NCBI RefSeq assembly: GCF_002858935.1
Contig: NZ_PJRT01000010.1
Location: 124,001 to 188,000 of the forward strand
From: Pantoea endophytica
Lineage (GTDB): Bacteria; Pseudomonadota; Gammaproteobacteria; Enterobacterales; Enterobacteriaceae
DNA length: 64,000 nt
Reading direction: 5' to 3'
Positions within the stretch are counted from its first letter, which is position 1, and each line of letters starts with the position of its first letter. Position numbers and translations under genes: made by a program. Below the pieces are notes generated by a model. It was given only the letters and a program-made list of their open reading frames with translations, was not told the origin of the DNA and ran no database searches. Shown piece after piece: positions 28,461-37,738 of this stretch.

Positions 28461-29822
28461 ATGCAACTGACCTCTCCCAGCCGTCGTGAATTTCTTAGTC
28501 TGACCGCCGCCGGAAGCCTGCTGGCCGCCGGCATCAGCTACGCTGCACCCGCTTCACCGCTGCTCGCTAACAGCACACAGCCGCACACGCCGCCACCGCG
28601 CGTTGCGCACTACCAGCTGCTCAATGTCCGCCTCGAAGAGGGCTTTGAGCGCGACGGTAAAGAGGTGATCGCCACGCGCACCGCGCTGTACGACATCACT
28701 ATCAAAGACGGCACTTTCGCGGCGATTGATGCCGCAGGCAAAGCGCGCAACGCCGCCCTGCCACAGTGGGATGCCCACGGCGCCCTGCTGCTGCCGCGCA
28801 CCCGTGATATGCATATCCATCTCGACAAAACCTTTTACGGTGGTCCGTGGGAAGCGCCGCGTCCGCGTCAGGGCAAAACCATCATGGATATGATTGCGCG
28901 CGAACAGGTGCTGATCCCGCAACTGCTGCCAACGTCGCAGGCGCGTGCCGAAGCGATCATTGGTTTGCTGCACAGCAAAGGCACCACCGAAGCGCGCAGC
29001 CACTGCAATATCGATCCGGTGAGCGGCCTGAAAAGCCTTGAGCATCTCAAGCTGGCGCTGGCGAATCATCCGGAATTCCCGTGTGAAATCGTTGCCTTCC
29101 CGCAGCATGGTTTGCTGCATTCGAAGGTTGATGGCTTGATGCGCGAAGCGATGCAGATGGGCGTGCAGTTTGTCGGCGGGCTCGATCCCACCAACGTGGA
29201 TGGCGCGATGCAGGCGTCGCTGGATGCGATGTTCCAGATCGCCCTCGATTTCCAGCGCGGCGTGGATATCCATCTGCACGAAACCTCGCCATCCGGCGTG
29301 GCGGCCATTCAGTACATGATCGATACCATCGCGAAAAACCCGCAGCTGAAGGGTAAAGTGACGCTGAGTCACGGTTTTGCGCTCGGCACGCTGGAAGGCA
29401 AAGCGCTGGATCAGATGATTGCGGGCATGGCCGAGCAGCAGATGAGCGTGGCGTCGACCATTCCGATTGGCAAGCTGACCATGCCGCTGCCGCAGTTGCA
29501 GGCGGCGGGCATCACGGTGATGACCGGCACGGACAGCGTGATCGATCACTGGTCACCGTTTGGCACCGGCAGCATGCTGGAGAAAGCCAATTTGTACGCG
29601 CAGCTGTATCGCGGTTCCGATGAGTTCGGTTTGAGCCGCGCGCTGCATATCGCCACCGGCGGGATTTTGCCGCTGTCGAATCAGGGCGAACGTCAGTGGC
29701 CGAAGGTCGACGATGAAGCCAGCATGATGCTGGTCGAGGCCAGCTGCTCCGCCGAAGCCGTCGCCCGCATCTCCCCGGTCCGCGCCACCTTCCACCGCGG
29801 ATTGCCAGTGTTCAGTGCGTAA
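28461..29822 (+). CDS. Tat-exported cytosine-deaminase-like amidohydrolase
   Basis: 453 residues. A twin-arginine signal (PSRREFLSLTAAGSLLAAG, residues 6-24) points to export of the folded enzyme. The body has the cytosine deaminase/amidohydrolase metal motifs: DMHIHLDKTF, RSHCNID, DIHLHET, TLSHGFALG and GTDSVIDHWSPFGTGSML. E. coli CodA is cytoplasmic, so this may act on another heterocycle or amide in the periplasm. I start it at the ATG at 28461 (GGA 8 bp before); an ATG at 28449 is also possible. It follows the LysR gene by about 90 bp in the same direction. Confidence 0.8.
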   Translation: MQLTSPSRREFLSLTAAGSLLAAGISYAAPASPLLANSTQPHTPPPRVAHYQLLNVRLEEGFERDGKEVIATRTALYDITIKDGTFAAIDAAGKARNAALPQWDAHGALLLPRTRDMHIHLDKTFYGGPWEAPRPRQGKTIMDMIAREQVLIPQLLPTSQARAEAIIGLLHSKGTTEARSHCNIDPVSGLKSLEHLKLALANHPEFPCEIVAFPQHGLLHSKVDGLMREAMQMGVQFVGGLDPTNVDGAMQASLDAMFQIALDFQRGVDIHLHETSPSGVAAIQYMIDTIAKNPQLKGKVTLSHGFALGTLEGKALDQMIAGMAEQQMSVASTIPIGKLTMPLPQLQAAGITVMTGTDSVIDHWSPFGTGSMLEKANLYAQLYRGSDEFGLSRALHIATGGILPLSNQGERQWPKVDDEASMMLVEASCSAEAVARISPVRATFHRGLPVFSA

Positions 29823-29832
29823 GCCGAAAATC

Positions 29833-29853
29833 GCACATTGCCGTAGCGGCGCG
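29833..29853. repeat. palindromic repeat, half copy C
   Basis: GCACATTGCCGTAGCGGCGC repeats one arm of the palindromes at 17938 and 33098. The second arm is missing. It lies 11 bp after the amidohydrolase stop. Confidence 0.6.
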
Positions 29854-29874
29854 TGGCTGAAGGCACCCAACAAA

Positions 29875-29896
29875 AAAGCCTCCGCAAGGAGGCTTT
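29875..29896. terminator. bidirectional terminator
   Basis: AAAGCCTCC-GCAA-GGAGGCTTT: a 9-bp stem with a GCAA tetraloop, A-run before and TTTA after. It separates the amidohydrolase gene from the convergent small gene ending at 29946. Confidence 0.85.
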
Positions 29897-29945
29897 ACGT
29901 ACGACATAAACAGGCGGCATGCGCACACCCGGTGAGTGCTGGATT

Positions 29946-30143
29946 TTACGAAAGCATCTGAATCGCCAGCGCATACAGCCGCTGGTTTTCATCGTCGCTG
30001 ACAGGCTCTTCTTCCGCGTAACAGGCAATCATAGAGCTGACTTTATCCGAAGATAAGGTTTCTCCATGCAGATGCAGCGTTAACACGGCGCGGCCGACGA
30101 TTTTCAGAATGTCTTCGTTTTGTCCCTGGACATAATGACTCAA
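29946..30143 (-). CDS. small protein, possibly AriR/YmgB-like
   Basis: 65 residues: KIVGRAVLTLHLHGETLSSD followed by KVSSMIACYAEEEPVSDD. The helical core resembles E. coli AriR (LGQAVTNLMLSGDNVNNKN), suggesting another small connector of the biofilm/acid-resistance group; this is tentative. The start is a TTG at 30143 with AGAGGT seven bases before it. It is the second possible member of that group here, after 16602..16853. Confidence 0.6.
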   Translation of the reverse strand: MSHYVQGQNEDILKIVGRAVLTLHLHGETLSSDKVSSMIACYAEEEPVSDDENQRLYALAIQMLS

Positions 30144-30172
30144 TGAAATGACCTCTGAAATATTATGGGTAT

Positions 30173-30361
30173 TTACTGATTAGCCAAACGGCGGGGTAAA
30201 TATAAAGCAAATCGGCTATTCGTTTTAATCAGAATTTTACCTAAGCGAAGCCATTCATTAGCACAATACTTATAAGTAAGCATTAACAAACCCTGATAAT
30301 GCTTGTTTAATAACGCTAATTCTCCTTTTTCGTTGAATATGTCGAGGTTTAGCGCCTTCAT
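30173..30361 (-). CDS. hypothetical 62-residue protein
   Basis: Starts MKALNLDIFNEKGELALLNK and ends FALYLPRRLANQ. The stretch is AT-rich and the ribosome site weak. It lies 29 bp upstream of the small AriR-like gene in the same direction and may share its transcript. No family recognised; it could be spurious. Confidence 0.4.
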   Translation of the reverse strand: MKALNLDIFNEKGELALLNKHYQGLLMLTYKYCANEWLRLGKILIKTNSRFALYLPRRLANQ

Positions 30362-30545
30362 TGCAGAATAAAATCAACCTCAAAAGCATTAGAAATTCGC
30401 AACAGTATGCGTATAAAAACGAGACCAGCCTGCTATAACGCTAACGGTTTTCAGGCAGGCAGCAGAAGCGCTTTTGCCATTGCCGATCACGCCCCTTTCT
30501 GCCAGACTGACCGCCGCCATCCTACCCGCAATTAGAGACTTTCCC

Positions 30546-31925
30546 GTGACTGCTTTTTCTACCCTGACGCAACTGCCCGCCAGCCAACTCGATAACCTGC
30601 GCGAGATGGGTTTCGACGCCATGACGCCGATTCAGGCCGCTTCCCTGCCCGCGATTTTGGAAGGGCGCGACGTGCGTGCGCAGGCGAAAACCGGCAGTGG
30701 CAAAACCGCCGCCTTTGGCGTAGGTTTGCTGAACCGCATCGATAACAGCCAGTTCCACACCCAGGCGCTGATTCTGTGCCCGACGCGTGAACTGGCCGAT
30801 CAGGTCAGCAACGTGCTGCGTCAGCTGGCGCGTTTTACCCGCAACATCAAAATTCTGACGCTGTGCGGCGGCCAGCCGATGAGCGCGCAACGTGATTCCT
30901 TAGTGCATGCGCCACATATCGTGGTGGGCACGCCGGGCCGTTTGCTCGATCACCTGAAGCGCGACAACCTTGATCTCAGCCAGCTGCAAACGCTGGTGCT
31001 GGATGAAGCCGATCGCATGCTGGAGATGGGCTTCCGCGACGATATGGAAGCGATCATCGGCTTTACGCCAGAAACACGCCAGACGCTGCTGTTTTCTGCC
31101 ACCTGGCCGGATACCATCGCCAGTCTCAGCCAGCGTTTTCAGCGCGATGCGCTGGCGGTCGCCACCGAAGATAAAACCGAGTTACCGACCATCGAGCAGC
31201 AGTTTATTGAAGCCAGCGCCAAAGAGCGCCACAGCCTGCTCGGCGCGTTGCTCAGCCAGCAACAACCGGCCTCCTGCGTGGTGTTCTGTAACACCAAGCG
31301 CGAGTGTGACGACGTTGCCGCCGCGCTGAACGAGCGTGATATCAGTGCGTTAGCGCTGCATGGCGATCTGGAGCAGCGCGATCGTGAGCGCGTGCTGATT
31401 CGCTTCGCCAACGGCAGCATCCGCGTGTTGATCGCCACCGACGTCGCTGCACGCGGTCTGGATATTAAATCGCTGGCGCTGGTGGTGAATTTCCAGCTGG
31501 CGTGGGATCCGGAAGTGCACATTCATCGCATCGGCCGTACCGGTCGCGCTGGTGAGAAAGGGTTGGCGGTAAGCTTTGTCGCCCCCGACGAAATGGTGCG
31601 CGCCAATGCGCTGGAAGAGTATCTGCAGCAGAAGCTCAATTGGGTTTCCTCCAGCTCGCTGAAAGGCACCAGCGCCAAATCGCTGCCGGCGACCAAAATG
31701 ACGCTGTGCATTGATGGCGGCCGCAAAGCCAAAATCCGTCCGGGCGATATTCTCGGCGCGCTGACCGGTGAAGCCGGATTCAGCGGCGATCAGATCGGCA
31801 AGATCGATATGACCGCCACCCACGCCTATGTTGCCATCGACGCCGCTCAGGCGAAGAAAGCGCTGATCAAGCTGAAAGAGGGCAAGATCAAAGGCAAAAG
31901 CGTGCGCGCCATTCTGCTGAAGTAA
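30546..31925 (+). CDS. dbpA: ATP-dependent RNA helicase DbpA
   Basis: 459 residues, two more than E. coli DbpA. It remodels 23S rRNA during 50S assembly. All DEAD-box motifs are readable: MTPIQ (Q motif), AQAKTGSGKT (I), PTRELADQ (Ia), LDEADRML (II), FSATWP (III), ATDVAARGLDIKSL (V), HRIGRTGRAG (VI). The C-terminal RNA-binding domain that recognises 23S hairpin 92 is there (LCIDGGRKAKIRPGDILGAL). The GTG at 30546 aligns with the start of E. coli DbpA; the frame is open upstream to 30474 but this adds nothing recognisable. Confidence 0.95.
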   Translation: MTAFSTLTQLPASQLDNLREMGFDAMTPIQAASLPAILEGRDVRAQAKTGSGKTAAFGVGLLNRIDNSQFHTQALILCPTRELADQVSNVLRQLARFTRNIKILTLCGGQPMSAQRDSLVHAPHIVVGTPGRLLDHLKRDNLDLSQLQTLVLDEADRMLEMGFRDDMEAIIGFTPETRQTLLFSATWPDTIASLSQRFQRDALAVATEDKTELPTIEQQFIEASAKERHSLLGALLSQQQPASCVVFCNTKRECDDVAAALNERDISALALHGDLEQRDRERVLIRFANGSIRVLIATDVAARGLDIKSLALVVNFQLAWDPEVHIHRIGRTGRAGEKGLAVSFVAPDEMVRANALEEYLQQKLNWVSSSSLKGTSAKSLPATKMTLCIDGGRKAKIRPGDILGALTGEAGFSGDQIGKIDMTATHAYVAIDAAQAKKALIKLKEGKIKGKSVRAILLK

Positions 31926-31980
31926 AGGGTACCCGCGTGAGGGCGATCGCTCTCACGCTAAAATTTCCGTTATCTCCCCC

Positions 31981-32007
31981 TTCATTTTTTTTCTCTTCTG
32001 CCGATAA
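31981..32007 (+). promoter_or_regulatory. sigma-28 (FliA) promoter for cheV
   Basis: GCCGATAA (32000..32007) is a perfect FliA -10 box. The -35 position 11 bp upstream (TTCATTTT) matches TAAAGTTT at 5 of 8 bases. It lies 57 bp before cheV, a chemotaxis gene, as expected for flagellar class 3 control. Confidence 0.65.
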
Positions 32008-32063
32008 GTTAATCATGGCGATATTGCCCTGCCCTTTACTCAGCCCAGATCTGCTCCGAGGCC

Positions 32064-33029
32064 ATGATGGATAATTTTCAGAAAGAGATCGATGAACGCG
32101 CCAACCTTGCGCTTTCCAATAAATTCGAACTGCTATTGTTCCGACTGGGTTCCGATCAGCTGAAAGGCAAATCTGAGCTGTACGGCATCAACGTGTTTAA
32201 ACTGCGTGAAATCGTGCCGATGCCCACCATCACCCGCGCCGCTGGCATGCAATCGCCGCTGCTTGGCATGGCGAGTATTCGCGGCCAGTTTATTCCGGTT
32301 ATCGATCTGCCCGCCGTCACCGGCTGCAAACCAGAAACCGGCCTTAACCTGCTGCTGGTGACCGAATATGCACGCAGCACTCAGGCGTTTGCCGTGGAAT
32401 CGGTGGAGAACATTGTGCGTCTCGACTGGAGCCAGGTGCACACGGCGGAAGCGGGCATCGGTAGCCGCAACATCACCAGCATCGCCTGTCTGGATACCGA
32501 CGGCCAAAGCAATAATCTGGCGATGGTGCTGGACGTTGAGCAGATTCTGTATGACATCATTCCTTCAGTGCGCGGCGTTGAGCCAAGCGCAGAGACCGCC
32601 AAAGACTTCAATCTGAAGCCTGGCCAGGTGGCGATTGTGGCGGAAGATTCCAAAGTGGCGCGTCAGCTGCTGGAGCAAGGCCTGAAAAGCATGGGCATCC
32701 CGGCGATTATGCACAACACCGGTCTGGAAGCCTGGATCAAAATTAACGAAATGCAGAAAGAAGCGGCTGCAAACGGTGAGTCGATCCACGATAAGATCGC
32801 GCTGGTGCTGACCGATCTCGAAATGCCGGAAATGGATGGCTTTACCTTAACGCGCAACATCAAACGCGATAACAACCTGCGCCAGATTCCGGTGGTGATC
32901 CACTCTTCACTCTCCGGCAGCGCCAACGAAGATCACGTGCGCAAAGTCGGTGCCGATGGTTACGTGGCGAAGTTCGAAATCAACGAGCTGTCGAATGTGA
33001 TCCACGGCGTGCTGAAAAAGCCGCGTTAA
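32064..33029 (+). CDS. cheV: chemotaxis coupling/response protein CheV
   Basis: 321 residues: a CheW-like coupling domain (YGINVFKLREIVPMP, GMASIRGQFIPVIDLP) followed by a receiver domain with the phosphorylatable Asp in ALVLTDLEMPEMDGF and the conserved Lys near GADGYVAKFE. CheV links chemoreceptors to CheA and helps adaptation. Two ATG codons stand side by side; the second (32067) is better spaced from GAGG. Its FliA promoter and the chemoreceptor gene next door support the role. Confidence 0.93.
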   Translation: MMDNFQKEIDERANLALSNKFELLLFRLGSDQLKGKSELYGINVFKLREIVPMPTITRAAGMQSPLLGMASIRGQFIPVIDLPAVTGCKPETGLNLLLVTEYARSTQAFAVESVENIVRLDWSQVHTAEAGIGSRNITSIACLDTDGQSNNLAMVLDVEQILYDIIPSVRGVEPSAETAKDFNLKPGQVAIVAEDSKVARQLLEQGLKSMGIPAIMHNTGLEAWIKINEMQKEAAANGESIHDKIALVLTDLEMPEMDGFTLTRNIKRDNNLRQIPVVIHSSLSGSANEDHVRKVGADGYVAKFEINELSNVIHGVLKKPR

Positions 33030-33097
33030 TGATCGTAACGCCACCGTTCATAGCGTAATGCTTGTCAGTTAAGACCTGAAAACCCTTAATTACCAGA

Positions 33098-33155
33098 GCA
33101 CACCTTGTAGCGGCGCAATTCATTGCGCGATAAATCGCGCCGCTACGGAATGTGC
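33098..33155. repeat. palindromic repeat, full copy B
   Basis: GCACACCTTGTAGCGGCGC and GCGCCGCTACGGAATGTGC are the arms, centred on AATTCATTGCGCGATAAATC. Its reverse complement is nearly identical to copy A at 17938..17997. It lies about 70 bp behind cheV. The remaining parts of the 441-bp gap 33030..33470 hold the chemoreceptor promoter and nothing else I can name. Confidence 0.8.
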
Positions 33156-33299
33156 GGTGATTTGATAAGGTGCTTAACTGATCGGCATTACGCCATTCCT
33201 GGCGACCCTTCAACCAGGATCCTCCCGCCTAACTTTCCCATCCAGTCAAAAATCAAGGTTAACGTCATTAACCAAACCGTGACGCATCTCTAAAAAATT

Positions 33300-33326
33300 A
33301 AAGTTAAAACATTAACAACCGATAAC
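33300..33326 (+). promoter_or_regulatory. sigma-28 (FliA) promoter for the chemoreceptor gene
   Basis: AAAAGTTA, 11 bp, ACCGATAA: compared with TAAAGTTT-N11-GCCGATAA only three bases differ and the spacer is exact. The start codon is about 145 bp downstream. Confidence 0.7.
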
Positions 33327-33470
33327 AGATAGCGCTTGCGCTGGTGCTGCCATACCAGATTTGTCACGCTGCGTAACCATTTTTACCTTAGAAAACATCA
33401 ACCTGACGCGGGCGCCTTGCCTGCTTTTCCGTCTTGAAAACATCAATTTTTGGCATTACGGGGAGAACCA

Positions 33471-35027
33471 ATGTTGAGCTTAAAGAATATGAAGGTCGGC
33501 GTCCGTTTGGGCATCGCCTTTGGTTTAGTGGTGGCACTGTTAGTCATTGTCGGCATCACGTCGATTACCAAAATTAACAACATCAAAACCGGTATTACGT
33601 CGATTGTGGAAGACCGTTACGTGAAAGTGCGTCTTGGTTTTGACGTCCGTGACGGTGTTAACGATCAAATTAAATATCTGCGTGGCATCGTGATTGATAC
33701 CACGCGTCCGGAAAATAACGTTAAACGTTATCAGCAACTCGCCGAAGCCACTGAGCATACCAACAACGCGATGAACAAAATCAAAGCGATACAGGTTACC
33801 GAAGTGGGTAAAAAGAAAATCGCCGGGCTGCTGGCGGCCAGTGACAAATTCGAGGCCGAGAAACATCAGCTGATTGAGCTGGTACGCGCTGGCGATGCAG
33901 ACGCCGCCAGCACCTATGTACTGAAATCCATTACCGCTACGCAAAACGCTTTCCTGGCGAGCGCGGTGGCGTTTGCCGATTCGCAATCGCAGCAGTTACA
34001 GCAAGAAGGCGCGAAGATTATTGATAACGGATCGTCCGCTATTGAGATGACGCTAATCTTCTCTGCTCTCGCCATTGCAGCCTCCATCGTATTAGGCTTT
34101 ATGCTGACGCGTTCAATTGTGCGTCCGCTGAATGAAGCGGTGGAAATCGCCGGGAAAGTCGCGGCAGGCGATCTCAGCTCGCACATTGAAATCAGCGGTA
34201 AAGATGAAACCGCCGTGCTGATGCAGGCGCTGCAGGCGATGAACGACAATCTGCTCACTATCGTTTCCGATGTGCGCGCCGGTTCCGATACCATCGCTGT
34301 CGCCTCGAATCAAATCTCCAGCGGTAACATCGATCTCTCATCACGCACCGAACAGCAGGCCAGCTCGCTGGAAGAGACTGCATCGGCGATGGAACAGATG
34401 ACCGCCACCGTCAAGCACAACGCCGAAAACGCGCGGGAAGCCAATCAGCTGGTGGCCAACACCTCCAACGTGGCGAAGCAAGGCGGTGTGGTGATGGAAC
34501 AGGTGATCGAGAAGATGGAAGCCATAACGCTCTCTTCGAAGAAGATCGTCGATATTATCAGCGTGATCGATTCCATCGCCTTCCAGACCAACATACTTTC
34601 CCTTAACGCCGCGGTCGAAGCCGCACGCGCCGGTGAGCAAGGCCGTGGTTTCGCCGTGGTGGCCACCGAAGTACGTAATCTGGCGGCGCGTTCGGCATCT
34701 GCCGCGAAAGAGATCAAGGTGTTGATTGAGGATTCGGTCGCGCAGGTGGATGAAGGTAGCCGTCTGGTGACGCACGCCGGTTCAACGATTGGTGAAGTGG
34801 TCAACAGCGTGAAGAGCGTGGCGGATATTATGAGCGAAATCACCATTGCCAGCAGCGAGCAAAGCAGCGGGATTAGCGAGATCAACTCAGCGATTACGCA
34901 GATGGAGGCGGTGACGCAGCAGAACGCCGCGTTGGTGCAGGAAGCCTCAGCGGCGTCGCAGGCGTTGCAGGAACAGGCGGATCGCCTGGCGCAGTCGATG
35001 AGTGTGTTTAAAACGGCTGCGGTGTAA
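33471..35027 (+). CDS. methyl-accepting chemotaxis protein
   Basis: 518 residues. Membrane helix 1 (LGIAFGLVVALLVIVGI), a periplasmic four-helix ligand domain (about residues 35-185), helix 2 (LIFSALAIAASIVLGFML), HAMP, then the long cytoplasmic signalling coiled coil with the hairpin tip DSIAFQTNILSLNAAVEAAR. No C-terminal NWETF-like pentapeptide is present, so methylation would need help from other receptors. The ATG at 33471 follows GGGGAGAACC. The ligand is unknown. Transcribed from a FliA promoter. Confidence 0.93.
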   Translation: MLSLKNMKVGVRLGIAFGLVVALLVIVGITSITKINNIKTGITSIVEDRYVKVRLGFDVRDGVNDQIKYLRGIVIDTTRPENNVKRYQQLAEATEHTNNAMNKIKAIQVTEVGKKKIAGLLAASDKFEAEKHQLIELVRAGDADAASTYVLKSITATQNAFLASAVAFADSQSQQLQQEGAKIIDNGSSAIEMTLIFSALAIAASIVLGFMLTRSIVRPLNEAVEIAGKVAAGDLSSHIEISGKDETAVLMQALQAMNDNLLTIVSDVRAGSDTIAVASNQISSGNIDLSSRTEQQASSLEETASAMEQMTATVKHNAENAREANQLVANTSNVAKQGGVVMEQVIEKMEAITLSSKKIVDIISVIDSIAFQTNILSLNAAVEAARAGEQGRGFAVVATEVRNLAARSASAAKEIKVLIEDSVAQVDEGSRLVTHAGSTIGEVVNSVKSVADIMSEITIASSEQSSGISEINSAITQMEAVTQQNAALVQEASAASQALQEQADRLAQSMSVFKTAAV

Positions 35028-35072
35028 TGATGACAAGGTCGCCATGCCTGGCGACCTTTCTAATATGTATGC

Positions 35073-36362
35073 TTAACTGACCAGCGAATAAGCAATCGAC
35101 GAAATCGCCAGCACGCCAACGATCACCACAAACACGTTACTGATTTTTCCGCTGTACTGACGCATCGCCGGCACTTTCTGAATGGCATACATCGGCATCA
35201 GGAACAGAATCATCGCAATAATCGGCCCACCCAGCGTTTCAATCATGCCCAGAATACTGGGGTTCAGCGTCGCCACCAGCCAGGTGGTCAGTAGCATAAA
35301 CGCGGTGGTCAGGCGATTCAGACGCTGCGGCGTGACGGTTTTACCGCGGCTGCGCAGCGACTTCACCACCATGCCGTTAAACCCTTCGCGCGCCCCCAGA
35401 TAATGCCCGAGAAACGACTTCGTGATCGCCACCATTGCCACAATCGGGCCCATCCACGCAATCATCGGCACATTAAAGTGGTTGGCTAAATAGGAGAGAA
35501 TGGTGATGTTCTGATCTTTCGCCGCCTGCAGATCGGCGGGCGACAGGCTCAGCACGCAGCTGAACACAAAGAACATCACCGTCACGACCATAAGCAGATG
35601 GGCGTTCGCCAGGATGCGCGAACATTTCTTCTCCGCGCCTGCGCCGTACTCATCGCGCTTGGCAACAGCAAAAGAGGAGATAATCGGCGAATGATTAAAG
35701 GAGAACACCATCACCGGAATAGCCAGCCACAGCGTCATCAGAATGCCGTGGCCGCTTACATTTGCATCTAACGACAAGGTTTCCAGCGCTGCACCATGCC
35801 AGTGCGGTACCAGATAAGCCGCCAGCAGCATCAGCACCGCCACAAACGGGAACACCAGTATGCTCATCGCTTTCACAATCATCTGCTCGCCAAAGCGCAC
35901 CACCGTCATCATGCCGATGATCAGAATCAGCGACAGCAGCGCACGCGGCGGCGAAACCAGCCCCAGCTGATGCACGATAAAGCTATCCACGGTGTTGGTG
36001 ATCGCCACGCTGTACATCAGCAGGATCGGATAGATAGCAAAGAAGTAGAGCAAGGTGATGATCTTGCCAGCGCCCACGCCAAAGTGCTCTTCCACCACTT
36101 CGGTAATGTCTTCGCCGGGATTTTTACCGGAGAGCACAAAGCGCGTTAACGCGCGGTGCGCGTAATAGGTCATCGGGAAGGCAAGAATCGCCATGATAAT
36201 CAGCGGAATCAGCCCGCCTGCACCGGCGTTAATCGGCAGGAAAAGCACACCCGCACCAATCGCCGTACCGTACAGACCCAGCATCCACACGGTATCACTC
36301 TTACGCCAGCCCTTAGCCGCCGTTTCTACGGTGCCAAGCGTACCGGTTTGTGAGTTGTCCAT
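35073..36362 (-). CDS. sdaC: serine transporter SdaC
   Basis: 429 residues, exactly the E. coli SdaC length and closely similar throughout: [75 protein letters not shown]. It imports L-serine with protons across the inner membrane. Eleven hydrophobic segments. The ATG at 36362 follows GGAGAGACAG. In E. coli sdaC is followed by the serine deaminase sdaB; here no deaminase is adjacent. Confidence 0.93.
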   Translation of the reverse strand: MDNSQTGTLGTVETAAKGWRKSDTVWMLGLYGTAIGAGVLFLPINAGAGGLIPLIIMAILAFPMTYYAHRALTRFVLSGKNPGEDITEVVEEHFGVGAGKIITLLYFFAIYPILLMYSVAITNTVDSFIVHQLGLVSPPRALLSLILIIGMMTVVRFGEQMIVKAMSILVFPFVAVLMLLAAYLVPHWHGAALETLSLDANVSGHGILMTLWLAIPVMVFSFNHSPIISSFAVAKRDEYGAGAEKKCSRILANAHLLMVVTVMFFVFSCVLSLSPADLQAAKDQNITILSYLANHFNVPMIAWMGPIVAMVAITKSFLGHYLGAREGFNGMVVKSLRSRGKTVTPQRLNRLTTAFMLLTTWLVATLNPSILGMIETLGGPIIAMILFLMPMYAIQKVPAMRQYSGKISNVFVVIVGVLAISSIAYSLVS

Positions 36363-36742
36363 CTGTCTCTCCAGAATTTCAAGCTTTATCAACATGCAGC
36401 CACAAAGATGGCTACCAATCATGGCGTGGGCTGCTCCGCCCGGCCGGAACGCAAAGGATGACGCTTCATGAGATGAAATTCACGCATCCTGATGTTTTGT
36501 GCCGCAGTAAATGCACGAAATATGCGCGCAATCGATTGCATGGGGCGCTATTTGACATGAGACGCGGAATGAGTGCAAGAAGGAGTAACGGGGAGTCAGC
36601 AGAAAGGCGTGAGGAAAGTGGAAAGGTGTGGCAACGCTGGGCTGTTACCACGGGTGGTGCAGATGACATTAAGAGCAACTCCCCCGGCCACTAGCCTCTG
36701 ATACAGCAAATGCGTCCAGAGGCTAACGCCGGGAGAATTTAA
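36363..36742. other. intergenic region with a long imperfect hairpin
   Basis: The gap separates sdaC from the polysaccharide operon. At 36678..36736 ACTCCCCCGGCCACTAGCCT and AGAGGCTAACGCCGGGAGA form an imperfect stem of about 20 bp with a 16-base loop, followed on both sides by short A/T stretches; it is the likely terminator of the polysaccharide operon (minus strand). The rest holds the sdaC promoter. I see no coding frame worth calling. Confidence 0.55.
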
Positions 36743-37738
36743 TTAGAATGCGCGCATTCTGTAGAGTGCATAAAGAAAATAGTACGCTGTGAGTGTATTC
36801 AAATTCATAATCATGTACTTCAATTTTTCATTTTTATTCAGCAGGATGAAAATACCTTTTGAGTATTTACCCCGCTTTATTTGATCAATTTCCTGGGCAA
36901 TATCCGCAGGTGAAAACGATGAGTGATACATTGCGGTCACGATTTGCATATCCAGCGCCAGCACACGTTTGGAGATGCCTTTAAGGAAATAGTCGAGATC
37001 GCTGGCCTGATATTTACTGATAATCGAATCATACAGTGCGGTGAGAAACTGTTTACGTACTTTCAGTTCACTGTATTGCACTTTACGCTTCGATAATGAA
37101 CCCGCCACATCTTCATAATGATAAGCCGCACCCGGTGTGACCAGAAAATTGCTAATGCAGCTGAAGAATTTAAGGTTAAATAGCAAATCCTCGCTCATCG
37201 AGATACCTTCCAAAAAGCGCAGGTTCAACTCCTCAATAATCTGACGGCGATAACATTTGTTATGCAGATAACCGATGTTATCACTCATCTCCAGCTCACC
37301 GAGCACATAAGGAATGTCCTCCTGACTGAAGAAGCCCGCCTGCGACACTTTGCCCACGCGGTTGTCGTTGAGGTTGCCCACCATCAAATCGACAGATTCC
37401 GCTGGCCAGGCATCGAGATTCTGTTTGAAGATCATCAGGAAGTTATCATCCACCCAATCATCCGCATCGAGGAATAACACATATTCACCGCTGGCTTGCT
37501 GCATTCCGCTATTTCGAGCGGCGCTGACACCGGCATTAATTTGGTGAATTACCGTGACCTGCGAATAAGCACTAAACTCCTGCAGAATATTCGCGGTTGA
37601 ATCGCTGCTGCCATCATTAACCACAATCACTTCGTAACTGCTGAACGTCTGTTTAAGCACGCTCAGTAAGGTACGTTTAATGGTTTTTTGTGAGTTATAG
37701 ACGGGAATGATAAGACTAAACAGGGGTTTTTCATTCAT
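36743..37738 (-). CDS. family 2 glycosyltransferase
   Basis: 331 residues. The GT-A fold motifs are clear: LIIPVYNSQKTIKRTLLSVL at the N-terminus, EVIVVNDGSSDSTANIL, and the DXD-type metal site in LFLDADDWVDDNF. It adds a sugar to a lipid-linked oligosaccharide at the inner face of the membrane. The C-terminal part is hydrophobic/basic and may associate with the membrane. Its ATG overlaps the flippase stop by 4 bp. Last gene of a three-gene operon; moderately AT-rich. Confidence 0.88.
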   Translation of the reverse strand: MNEKPLFSLIIPVYNSQKTIKRTLLSVLKQTFSSYEVIVVNDGSSDSTANILQEFSAYSQVTVIHQINAGVSAARNSGMQQASGEYVLFLDADDWVDDNFLMIFKQNLDAWPAESVDLMVGNLNDNRVGKVSQAGFFSQEDIPYVLGELEMSDNIGYLHNKCYRRQIIEELNLRFLEGISMSEDLLFNLKFFSCISNFLVTPGAAYHYEDVAGSLSKRKVQYSELKVRKQFLTALYDSIISKYQASDLDYFLKGISKRVLALDMQIVTAMYHSSFSPADIAQEIDQIKRGKYSKGIFILLNKNEKLKYMIMNLNTLTAYYFLYALYRMRAF

